Source of the DNA: Liolophura sinensis
Taxonomy: Eukaryota; Mollusca; Polyplacophora; Chitonida; Chitonidae
Assembly (NCBI RefSeq): GCF_032854445.1
Contig: NC_088305.1
Coordinates: 30,344,628 to 30,408,627, forward strand
Direction: 5' to 3'
Length of the DNA stretch: 64,000 bases
The notes under the pieces were generated by a model. It was given only the letters and a program-made list of their open reading frames with translations. It ran no database searches and was not told where the DNA came from. Shown here in pieces: positions 18,973 through 28,284 of this stretch. Made by a program: the position numbers and the translations under genes. The stretch's first letter is position 1. The number at the start of each line of letters is the position of its first letter.

Positions 18973-19317
18973 TTACCTCCCAGCTATGCTCTTAATTATG
19001 CCACCGAAGAAGGCTGGTGCGGCGTTGAGGAGTGGACGAGTAGCGCTCAATGAGACCGCCGCGTTGAACAATCCGTTCTTTCTTATGTAGGGGAACACTT
19101 TTCTTGACCAAGGTGCGAAGACCCGTCTTGTGCCGCTGTAACTTCCCCTTCTGAGCCCACGATAGTGAAACGTTTCTATTAAACACATTCTTGGCACATT
19201 CACACAAACACCGAAGTAAACCTGGATCATTGCCGCGTAATACGGCGCGTTGAATGGCAAGGTGGTTCGAGCCAGTATTGACAGCAAGGGGCCGTAACTT
19301 TGGAGCCGGCGAGACAT
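18973..19317 (-). pseudogene. small basic protein of about 115 aa, two compensating frameshifts
   Basis: A start Met (MSRRLQSYGPLLSILAR) at 19317 and a hydrophobic C-terminus (NAAPAFFGGIIKSIAGR, ending at 18973) share one frame. The conserved basic middle (LLRCLCECAKNVF then QKGKLQRHKTGLRTL and KKERIVQRGG, about 19,057-19,270) lies in another. The layout suggests an indel near 19,270 and a compensating one near 19,055. This type of short Lys/Arg-rich protein with a glycine/hydrophobic tail recurs in Polinton-like elements and related invertebrate viral loci; its function is unknown to me. Confidence 0.55.
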
Positions 19318-19344
19318 CGTGGGTGGCTGACGTGGAAACAATTG

Positions 19345-20080
19345 ATTCGGCAGATCGTGCATACGAAGTCTCCCAGGAGAAGATGTAGGTGCGACGTCGC
19401 AGGTGGTCGGGTGTGATTTGCTTGAAATTCACCAGCAAATACCCTTCAGGTTCGGCGGTGGTATCATCAAACGCCTCGCGCACGTACTGCGTCCGCACCG
19501 GAGCCATCTGTTTAGCGATCCTGGTAATTTGAGACGCGTCTCGCGGGTTTTTTAACAACACCAAGTAGTTTGCATTCAGACCGATGGTGCGATGATTTTT
19601 GGTTTTGTTGAGCAAGTTCTGCACGATGTACGCCGCGCTGATATTGCGCTGGTGGCTGCCTTTTGGTAAAGAGTTTTGTCACGCATTCGTCCGCTTCGGC
19701 CATCAAATCGTCCCCGACGACTAATGTCCTCTCCCCGGGTCGAATGCTGACGGGGTGGGCACATTTTCTTTAAACTGAACGTTGTGTAACGTGGTGTACA
19801 ACGGCTGCCACTCTCTGTAACACCAGAGGACGCGCTGCGGGGTGGGTAAATGAGAGCTTGAGCGTGCTCCACCAACCGTTTTACAAACACTTCCCCGCTG
19901 AGGATGCAGGTAAACGGATGCTCCCATCGAATATCCATGACGGGAGAAACTGGGTGAGTCAATTCGGCTGTTAAGGTAGGGTACAGTGTGAGAGGCCGCT
20001 GCGGTCACCGCCGCCGTCACCGCGGGCGGGGAAGGAGAGGTAGACGGACTGCTACTGCGACCGCTGCTGCTGCTGCTCAT
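19345..20080 (-). pseudogene. genome-packaging ATPase (FtsK/HerA-type), P-loop deleted
   Basis: Segments of an A32/FtsK-HerA-like packaging ATPase occur in three frames. The first strand and following helix (MDIRWEHPFTCILSG, then VFVKRLVEHA, about 19,870-19,950) flank a gap where the Walker A loop should be. RVLWCYREWQPLYTTL follows (about 19,790-19,850). Then comes a Walker B-type LVVGDDLMAEADE (about 19,690-19,730), VTKLFTK, and RTIGLNANYLVLLKNPRDAS (about 19,535-19,595). The last part continues in frame into the next gene. The N-terminus upstream of 19,960 is Ser/Pro/Ala-rich and the start is uncertain. Such enzymes pump genomes into capsids; this copy lacks the nucleotide-binding loop and is not functional. 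Confidence 0.75.
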
Positions 20081-20339
20081 GGTCACAGCTGCTGTAAGCC
20101 GCTGGACTGTCGGGGTCGTAGTACAATGCATGGAGAGCGGTATCTGAGTATCTGTCCGCCAGCGTTCTTTGACCCCACTTCCGGTCCCTGCTGCTGTTGC
20201 GGCGGCTGCTGGCGAGGTGGGTGGCGGCCGGTGCGAGGCATAGTCCAGTGTCGTCCCTGTATAGTGAGTGAACCTATCAAAGACAGCGAATATGTATATA
20301 TTATTCAGTGTACATGCATTTGACAACAAATTCCGGCGC

Positions 20340-20649
20340 TTTGACCGATCACGTGATCAACCATGGGTCAGCTTGGGCGCCAAGGAGCTGAAGAAGCCGC
20401 ACCCAAGGAGCTGCTCTCGCGTGTGGTGTGAATGAAGTTCACCCATTGGTCAGTTTTGGTGCGAACGAAAGGGAGCTCACCCATTGGTCAGTTTTGGCGC
20501 GAACGAAGTGGAGCTCACCCATTGGCCAGTTTTGGCGCGAACCCATGGCTCCGTTTTGGCGCGACATGGAGCTGAAGGAACTGCACACATTGGTCCGTTT
20601 GCGCGTCTCGCCCCCACAATGAGACACGTTTGCAACATTCTGTACTACT
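20340..20649 (-). repeat. right terminal inverted repeat
   Basis: Its reverse complement begins AGTAGTACAGAATGTTGCAA and follows the left end through the CCAAT/E2F modules to about 20,400. It lacks the octamer/CRE block of the left repeat and has instead an extra tandem copy of the CGCGCCAAAACTG-CCAATG module. Confidence 0.85.
20437..20562 (-). promoter_or_regulatory. array of E2F-type and CCAAT sites, right end
   Basis: TTTGGCGC occurs at 20493-20500, 20531-20538 and 20555-20562. ATTGG (CCAAT on the minus strand) occurs at 20445-20449, 20483-20487 and 20521-20525, at a period of about 38 bp. On the minus strand each reads GCGCCAAAACTG-CCAATGG, as at the left end. The array sits upstream of the ATPase-to-protease block and could have been its promoter. 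Confidence 0.7.
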
Positions 20650-20655
20650 TACGTG
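20650..20655. repeat. right 6-bp target site duplication, TACGTG
   Basis: TACGTG follows the element end directly and matches TACATG at 12482-12487 except for one CpG-to-CpA-type difference. Confidence 0.7.
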
Positions 20656-21184
20656 CATGTACTATAGTTTAAAGCTATACCACGTTCAAAGGTTGTGCAT
20701 CACATGAAACGCGTTCACCGTGAAAACTCAAGGAAAAATACAACTGTTAATGTATGTAGTTACAAATGTAAAAAAAATTTCTTCACCGTTCTTGTGTTTG
20801 GGTGGGTACCCCTCTGCACCTCTCCCCCCCCCCTCCCCGCCCTTAACCTTCTAGATCCGGATATTATAATTGTTAACATGTCAGATTGTTCCCAGACAGC
20901 CTGTGTAATGCAGCTAGGCTGGGCTAATAGCTTCAAAACAATGGTTGCGTTATGTCTATTGATACATTTCGGGCTCACCGTCTGCTAAACTGAGGACGTC
21001 TGGCTTGCTGACAGGCACATTTATTTAACTTTCGGCAGCTGTTTTGGCATTCTTGGCATTTCAAAACAGTATATTATCACGATATGGCCGAAAGAAGGCA
21101 AGCTGAATTCAACCACAATCATTCCATCACTCATTCATTTCAAAAGGAGTAGACTCCATTCTCTGTTATATATATACTTTCGTT
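20656..21184. other. no gene recognised
   Basis: This host sequence lies right of the Polinton-like element. It includes a C-rich tract near 20,820-20,840. No supported exon was found. Confidence 0.4.
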
Positions 21185-21425
21185 CATTTCTTTATTTGAT
21201 TGATGTTTACTTGCAGCACGGGAATTAAGAATTTTTTCACTTACATGGTTTAGGTTTATGGGTGCAGGATGCCGGAATACTTGAAGCAAACAGCCATTCT
21301 CCTCCAGGTACCAGAAAAACAACCTTACTTTAAAAGGCAGCTAAAGCAGCCAGAGCTGGACTCGAACACGCGACCTCACTGGCGAAGTGTATGACGGTGG
21401 CAGTGAACCAGCGCTATTGTCGGTC
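21185..21425 (-). mobile_element. diverged SINE with tRNA-like head
   Basis: The left end reads TTTATTTGATTGATGTTTAC and AGAATTTTTTCACTTACATG, the family tail in reverse. The right end contains GAGCTGGACTCGAACACGCG, a B-box-like head. The body is strongly mutated. Confidence 0.65.
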
Positions 21426-21428
21426 CTT

Positions 21429-21429
<1 letters not shown>

Positions 21430-21485
<56 letters not shown>
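21430..21485. repeat. (TA)n microsatellite, 28 units
   Basis: This is an uninterrupted TA dinucleotide run. Shorter TA runs occur at 22,720-22,740, 23,988-24,014, 35,247-35,279 and 37,537-37,578. Confidence 0.95.
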
Positions 21486-21487
<2 letters not shown>

Positions 21488-23391
21488 TGATGTTTTTGTG
21501 CTGCCTAAATGTATCACATTCGTCACTTCCGCTTTAGAAATCAGTTCATTTGTCGCTTATATTGAAACTAATTTAAAATGGGGTCGGATCTCATGTTCAT
21601 GCAAAAGGGTCTGGAATAAAACTGAAACCCAGTCAACATCCAGTGGTCTTGTCCTTAAAATCCGGAACGGGCCAGGTAGTGGCCTTGTTTATATGACGCA
21701 CGTTGTTGGTGAAAAGGAAATTAAATCACTCTATAGGTTGTCGGTGAAATGTCAGGATGCCATGTTTAAGAAAAAGACACCTGATTTTCTGATGCAAGTG
21801 AAAAGTGACATTTTCCGTGATAGCCAATGAATTAAAGAACGCACGAGTAAAATTTCTTGGCAAAGAGTACAAATTATCATTGGTCGAAGAGGAGTGTCTT
21901 CATTAATATTTACATAACTTACACAGAGGCGAGGTGTCGACTACCAAGTCTCGCATTTCCAACGCAATACAACGTACTTCAGCTACACCTGGTGTCACTG
22001 AGATGAACCGTAAATAGTCTCCATACTTAAGATCTGTGGGGGTTTTTAGCAGAGGTAATAGACGGAAGGATACTTGCCCCTGCACGAACAGAGTACATGG
22101 AAGCTACCAATGACCACTGTCGAGGGCTGCAGGAGAATTGCGCAAACGCCCTGTCCGTGGATGAGACTGAACAAACATCTTCTCTGATTAGGCAATTCAA
22201 AAACAAACAGCGCTCTAAGCCCCTCCCCGCCCCCTTTTTCCCTCAGGATTTTAGGCGACTATGGGTACTCTGTTTGTTTCCGCCGTCAAGGTTGTCCGAT
22301 TTCTCGTACCGGACGTCTTGTCTGATTTCACTTCACTATCATTCATCCGCATTTAACACTGGTCCACTAGCCACACCTCATTCTTTTTGGTCGTTTTACA
22401 CTATTATATAACCATACACTACTGTTACGAAATCATTAATTCTTTGATCATACCTCATTTTCATTTGGGTCGCGTACACAGATGGCTGCGGCTCGTAGTC
22501 GATAACCCTCCTTGTCATACGTTCGGGTAGAACCGGGCTTCACCTTCGGCATTACGGTTGTGTCGGTTGTCGAAGTGAGACAACTCCCTGGGCCAGCCAC
22601 TAAACGGGACGCCGGATGAGTAGGAGTCAGAAGTAAGCCTATACTCCAGTGTCTTACTAGACACTACAGGCTTGCATGCAACGCAGGTGGTTCAGTATAG
22701 ACGTGTGTGTACAAGTATATATATATAGATATATATATATACATACATGGAGTAACACTCCTGTAATACAGCGAACTGCCACTGGCGCTTCTGTGAGAAG
22801 AAAAACATGAGACATACCGCCTAAATATAGCTTCCAGCTAGGCCACTTTGATTGTTTTCGTGAGGGACAGCCCTCGCGGGTTGATTCCTGTACACACGGG
22901 AACAGAACCCTCATTTCCATTTAATACACGCTGACATATACGCCCCCCCCCCCCCTCCCCCCAAGGACTTACACGAATGTATAATGTGCTGCTTCAACAC
23001 AGGGGTAATTTACTGACGAGCATGGAGCGAATAGACTGTATACGAGTAGAGGCATTTCGTGTATATGTTCAAGTAGATGTTACACGCCTTAATTCAGGGC
23101 TATCTATCGGGGATCACTTCATGCGCTAGTGTTGACACTGTATGGCATGTATTTACGAGCATGGGCATGTTTGTCCCTTGACTAAATGCCTTCGGCATAT
23201 GTAAGTGGTAGTCCTTCAAACACTCTCTGTTACTTTAAAGATATCGCTAAATCGGAGAATAAAAACTGTAAGAAATGGCTTGTTCAACTCTCACACATCC
23301 ATAACCATCACACAAAGAAACACGGACATAATTAGATAAATTCTATACATATAAATGAATAATCTAAACTAAATAGTACGACATATGTAGA
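21486..23391. other. 1.9 kb without recognised gene
   Basis: It contains short TA and C-rich tracts (for example a C run near 22,943-22,956). Several frames of about 100 codons exist, but none has a domain or splice support. Confidence 0.4.
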
Positions 23392-23788
23392 TTACACAAA
23401 ACAATGTAAACAACACAATAAATAGTTTCTTTCGGAGATTTCAGCAGACACAATTCCGGTGCAAACACACGGAGTCTCCATCTCAAGTGTTAGTCTCAGT
23501 CCACAAATAGGTAAATCCACAGTTCCTTGTGAATTCCCCGAGTAAAAGATATCACTGGCATCCAGGTGACAATCAGTGGTACATACAGGCAGACTGACGA
23601 ATCGTTGATATCCAAATCCCGCGTAAGGCACTAAGAATCCAGTCTTCGGGCCTTGACACACAGTGACCACCAGAGGAACGTTACCTTCAGTGGAACTGAG
23701 ATAAAAGTACGTCACAACACGAGACGATGAGCAAGAAAAGCTTAGAATAAAAGTCTCAAACACACAAATAGTGGCTGAGGAAACACTC
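23392..23788 (-). CDS. possible coding exon, Cys-rich, uncharacterised
   Basis: A stop-free minus-strand frame of about 130 codons has a protein-like composition: about ten Cys, and segments such as VPYAGFGYQRFVSLPVC and LRLTLEMETPCVC. It begins with no ATG (the first candidate codon is GTG), so as a gene it would need upstream exons. A plausible acceptor, TTTATCTCAG, lies at about 23,690-23,700 inside it, and TTTCCTCAG near 23,780. It ends in a stop at 23392-23394. I recognise no family; chance openness is a real alternative. Confidence 0.25.
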
Positions 23789-23791
23789 ACT

Positions 23792-25720
23792 CGACGTGTG
23801 ATCGTACAGTAAAAGCAGAGCTTTAAAAATAAACTAGTATTAAGGCCTAAATAACTATCAAATATAGAAATTAACTAATCTTAACAATGGACTCTCCCGA
23901 CAGGGTAAAATTGATGAGTTGGACTGCTTTCGTCTGACGACTGCTTCTGGCTGATCTAGACTGCAAACCAACACTTGCGAGCTAGGCTATATATATATAT
24001 ATATATATATATAGATATAAGCTCTAACATCATTACCAATAAACATGTTTACAACAATTCCCAGATGGTTATAAAAAGGACAGTCTATTTAACATAAAAA
24101 AGCATATATACATTGACAGTGAACATCTCACCTTTTGACATTCCCCTGTAAACAGCCCCAAATCTAAGTCAAACGCCGACCCGTTTAGCTTCAAGCCGAG
24201 GAAGTCCAAATTCAAAGTTAAATAATTCAATGAAACAAAGGCGATCTATTACATAGGGGACCACAAGAGTGATGATAGGCTGTAAGTTAATTTTGACAAC
24301 TTTTGACAGATTTTCTCGTAGTTAATAAGTTTCCTAACATTCGTCGTAGATCCAGAACTGCCAATTTGACTACTTCCTGGTCGAAATATAAACATCACAA
24401 AACCCTTATAAAAGCAGAGCAGACGTTTGCTGGCTTGCTAAAAGTTTAAGATAAATTTCATCGTAATTTTGATGATTTCAGTACAGTCTCCCTATAATTG
24501 TTGTATGCGTGAGTGATGCTGCATCACTGGAAAGCATGTCAAATACATCTTTCATTCACAAAAACTACACAAGCACTCTATTCACAAGTGACACCGATCC
24601 GACATTCCCATTATACTAAGAGCTATGGTGAAATACCGGACACGACACCCCATCACAGCTGACACCGGGCCAACAAGCGCTTGGGCTATCCACTTACACC
24701 GAAGGCCATGGAAAAACACCAGCAACAACACGCCATCCAGTCACAGTTGACACCGTGCTGATAAGAACGTGACCAGTCCTTTTACGCTGAGCACCATGCT
24801 TAAGATATCAGAAGCGTTGGGGGGTGGGGGGGCGACTCTCCAAACTAATAAGGTGGAAACCATAAAAAAAACTCGGTGTAACATATGGATTCGGTATGAA
24901 CCATTTGTACTTCCACTGCTTATTTAAAGTTCCTTAACTTAGCCAATTTAAGAAACACACTCTTCTCCTTACAGTAATATATATATAGAATCAGTAAAGC
25001 TGGTTTGATTCTGACGAAACCAAAGAGATTCTCTTCAGTGAATTACATTCTTGTTTATAATAATTCGAAGTGATCGATAAACTGAGGAAACAAAAATAAT
25101 GTTGGCAATTACTATTTTGCTGTTTTTACAGCAGACACAATATCAATATATTTTGGCACTCATTCACACATATTCGTTATCTCCATGCAAGCCCACGCAA
25201 CCTGTAAGTAATTGGAGTGTTGGTGACGCATATACGCGATTGTATCAATGAACAAAAATATAACACCTAAATCTCAAATCATTCTACTTTAGATCACTGG
25301 TTGTAGTGGTGAGATTGTTCCCAAACACAAATTCGTTTGAAAGTTAAAGTCTAACGACCCGATATGCGCTTATTACCCAGGTAACGTTCATCAAAAAAAG
25401 CAATTTAAGCCAGCGAAATAAAAGATTTGAAAATTCATGTTATGTCTATCACGTTTAGTCATGCGTTTTACTGACTGCAAAAAATACCAACAAAAGGGAT
25501 TCACGAAACTTCCTCCACTTGCCACTGGAAATTGCTGAGGTTTTGTCTTCTTCCCTGTGAACGACATTCCCACTTCACGGTCTGTTTGGTATACGTGACA
25601 TACTCACTCTCCACTACACTTTTTCAAGAGCTTCTGAAATGGACTAAGGGTTTTCCCCTGCTGTCTGTATTTCTACATGCAGAATATATTATGTTCCTTT
25701 TTTGTTTCCTTTGATTGTAG
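23792..25720. other. 1.9 kb, no gene recognised; TA microsatellite
   Basis: A TA run spans about 23,988-24,014. No exon with convincing borders was found, and the last 15 bp form a candidate 3' splice site for the exon at 25,721. Confidence 0.4.
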
Positions 25721-26010
25721 TACAGTTTCTCATCAAACCGCCTTTGTTATCGATCCTACTTGTTCCTCAAAGTCTAACTTCAGATCGAATTTTAGGGCCT
25801 ATATTGCTGTATCTCAGACTCCACTATCCGCACAACTCTCCTGACTTCTCTTCAATTGAAACCCGCTTGCACTACGTCATATACTTCACGGTGACCGGCA
25901 CCCTATTTACAATCTTGGTATCTGTTATAAGCTTTTGGATTTGTCGACACATTTGGACCGTCCTATTACATACCCGACTACAACAGAAGAACGTCTTCCA
26001 AACTGAATGA
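25721..26010 (+). CDS. possible 3'-terminal exon of a membrane protein
   Basis: After a pyrimidine-rich TTTTGTTTCCTTTGATTGTAG, a frame of about 95 codons runs to TGA at 26008-26010. It contains a stretch LHYVIYFTVTGTLFTILVSV continuing ISFWIC, a good single membrane span, followed by a short basic tail (LLHTRLQQKNVFQTE). A poly(A) signal lies 68 bp beyond the stop. This is the pattern of a last exon of a single- or multi-pass membrane protein. No upstream exon was identified and no family is recognised. Confidence 0.4.
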
Positions 26011-26077
26011 ATTTCCCAAACCTCAATTAATTTAACTGTTCACACTGAGCAGAAGTAATGGAAGAATAATCTACATA

Positions 26078-26083
26078 AATAAA
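26078..26083 (+). terminator. poly(A) signal AATAAA
   Basis: AATAAA lies 68 bp after the stop of the candidate terminal exon. It supports that exon but is a common hexamer in AT-rich DNA. Confidence 0.4.
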
Positions 26084-26342
26084 ATTGTTAACATATTTAC
26101 AAAACGGAACACAACACCTAATTTTACAAGAGATGCTGTTAAATTAACATTTTTTTAATCATCATTTCGTAAAGTGTTCAATTTTTTACACTTATTTCGT
26201 GCTTGTGTCTATAGCTGTTAAAGGGCTAGCATCTTAACAAGTCGACCACGACCTGCTTTGCCGGCTGAAGCTACAAGTGCTGCGACCCCCACCCCACCCC
26301 AAGGTTATAATGTACACTCAGTTTCTTTGCTGTCTGTTAACT

Positions 26343-26452
26343 TTTGGTTTATTGATTTATTTGATTGATGCTTTACGCCGTAGTCAAGAATACTTCACTT
26401 ATACGACGGCGGTAAGCATTATCGCCGAGACTGGGCTCACACCCACCGCTAA
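26343..26452 (-). mobile_element. SINE fragment
   Basis: It reads TTGATTTATTTGATTGATGC, TTTACGCCGTAGTCAAGAAT and ACTTATACGACGGCGGTAAG, the reverse of the family tail and body. Confidence 0.85.
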
Positions 26453-26773
26453 CTTTTCAACCTTAAGAGCTCTTTAAAAATTGCACACAAATATATATTT
26501 ATTTGAATCCGACCGATAACGTGTTTGCGAATTCTCAGTAGAGCACTTCTGTATATACAGGATAAGCCTTGCCACAGTGTGTTGACTTGATTATTGAGAT
26601 GCTGTGTGCAGAATTTAACAACGATTGGGCACATATCTTGGTAAATGTCAAACATTGTTTGGGGAGTGGGGGGGGGGGGCTTACTTTTGATGCACTGTTT
26701 ATGTAGGTACCCTTATACATCAAATTCATCAACAATTTTCGGGTAGAATTCTAAACAGAGATCAGTGTATTTA

Positions 26774-27031
26774 ACTGATAGCACCGCGATTGTTTGATTT
26801 ATCAGGCCTGTACGAACTGATAGCATCGCGATTGTTTGATTTATCAGGCCTGTATGAACTGATAGCACCACGATTGTTTGATTTATCAGGCCTGTACGAA
26901 CTGATAGCACCACGATTGTTTGACTTATCAGGCCTGTACGAACTGATAGCATCGCGATTGTTTGATTTATCAGGCCTGTAGGAACTGATAGCACCACGAT
27001 TGTTTGATTTATCAAGCCTGTACGAACTGAT
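26774..27031. repeat. 42-bp minisatellite, 6 copies
   Basis: The unit CTGATAGCACCGCGATTGTT, then TGATTTATCAGGCCTGTACG, then AA, repeats six times with few changes. Because 42 is a multiple of three, the array is open on both strands; I do not read it as coding. Confidence 0.95.
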
Positions 27032-27035
27032 GCAC

Positions 27036-27275
27036 TCATCTTACTGGTGTTGTACTTCGTACTCAAAAATATGTCTCTTATATATGACAGAGGTCAGGAT
27101 TATGATGGGAGAAAACTATCAATGTCTATGCAGGCAGATCCTAGTGAGCCCCACGACCATCCGCAAACTCTTGGACGAAATTCCCACGCACGATCGGAGA
27201 GGAAGCCAGCAGCTCTTGGGTCGTTCTTCTGCGCTCTCGCGCTAACAACTAGGCCACATAGGTCCCTTCACATAT
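27036..27275 (-). mobile_element. near full-length diverged SINE
   Basis: Family landmarks in reverse are GTACTTCGTACTCAAAAATA, CCCCACGACCATCCGCAAAC and CGGAGAGGAAGCCAGCAG, followed by a region corresponding to the tRNA-like head (GCGCTAACAACTAGGCCAC). It abuts the 42-bp array. Confidence 0.75.
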
Positions 27276-28257
27276 ACCCAGATCGAAGAAACTCTGATAA
27301 CCTTTATGGCGCCAGCTCTATACCTGACACAAAGTTTAATCATTCAAGAATTTTTCAGTTACAAATCCGTCACGTTTGTGGGTGGCAGAAGGTGATCAGA
27401 TATTTAGTGGAAGAGTCACCATAGTAACAGGTGGCTATGTATGCCTATCTCTAATTCGAAAGTTGGGCAATTGTAGCATATAGTGCAACTAAGGGTTATC
27501 TTTTTGAGTTTGTGATGGACGTCTTTTTCTCTCGTGGTGTTTCGTTATATCGTTGATTGTGGGATCAACGATATAACTGACATGTAGACGACATTATAGA
27601 TAAATGTGAAATAATATGCCAACAATGTACTTCACTGACCATTGAGGCACAGGCAACGTGTACAAAACTTATCTTGTCTGTTAAATGTACCTTCATTGTG
27701 TATGTTACTGTTGTGTTTTTTTTTTCAGTCTTGTCGATGAAATAATATAAGAGAGCTGTGGATGAAAACAAACAAACCAGCAAATCGAAATTGTTTCTTC
27801 TTTCATACGTAAACGTTCTGTGATTCAGGGGAAATAATTTTGAATAAATCAAGAGTAACACCCTTATGCACATTATTACCTCCCTTTGATCACCTTCACT
27901 TTTTTAGGCATACAATACAGTATTGTTTTACTTTAGGCTCCTTTACTAGGTTCCCAGTGATGTCGTTATGTCATTTTTATTCATTCCTTTCTTATAAAGA
28001 TTTCCTTTGGCAATCATTTCGCGAGAATGAAAAAAGCTAGCCTTAGCAGTACAATATTTAACCAATCAGAAAACAGTATTTCATTTACCGCTATATTTGA
28101 CGTCGACCTTGTCATGCAGCGTGAACTTCCTGTTGCTGGGATTGACTCAAAATTACGGAGCGACTCTAAACTACTGTTTTGTTTGCACTTCGTCTGAGCG
28201 CTGGCTGTCAAATGGCGTGAAATTTAGGATAAACTGGGAAAAAGTACTACCTACAAA
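27276..28257. other. candidate promoter / 5' region of the gene starting at 28,258
   Basis: The last 200 bp (28,060-28,257) contain more CpG than the sequence to the right, a GACGTC motif and several CG dinucleotides just before a well-placed ATG. No coding feature is seen upstream in this stretch. Confidence 0.35.
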
Positions 28258-28284
28258 ATGGCATTATTCCGGGAAAACTTCTGG
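28258..28284 (+). CDS. candidate first coding exon, FCHo-like F-BAR protein
   Basis: An ATG in strong context (A at -3, G at +4) opens nine codons, MALFRENFW, followed directly by a GTGAGC donor at 28285-28290. The wording and the phase-0 split after Trp resemble the start of FCHo1/FCHo2 membrane-bending endocytic proteins, which continue with a Gly-Glu-Lys motif in the next exon. No matching second exon was found to 64 kb, so intron 1 would exceed 35 kb. The composition change that begins just downstream supports a transcribed unit starting here. Nine residues are too few for a firm call, and chance similarity is possible. Confidence 0.35.

Larger units (their letters stand above)
12488..20649. 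mobile_element. decayed Polinton/Maverick-like virus-derived element, 8,162 bp
   Basis: The element starts AGTAGTATAGAATGTT and ends with the near-perfect reverse complement, giving the AG...CT termini of Polintons, inside a 6-bp near-perfect target duplication. It contains a protein-primed-type DNA polymerase B remnant on the plus strand. Converging from the right on the minus strand are remnants of a packaging ATPase, a small basic protein, a penton/minor-capsid-like protein, a basic virion protein, a capsid fragment and an adenain-like protease. This gene set and convergent layout match Polinton/adintovirus-type elements, which are integrated dsDNA virus relatives. All genes carry stops, frameshifts or deletions. 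No integrase is visible and the length is about half the usual 15-20 kb, so internal deletion is likely, although a naturally compact lineage cannot be excluded. Confidence 0.88.
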
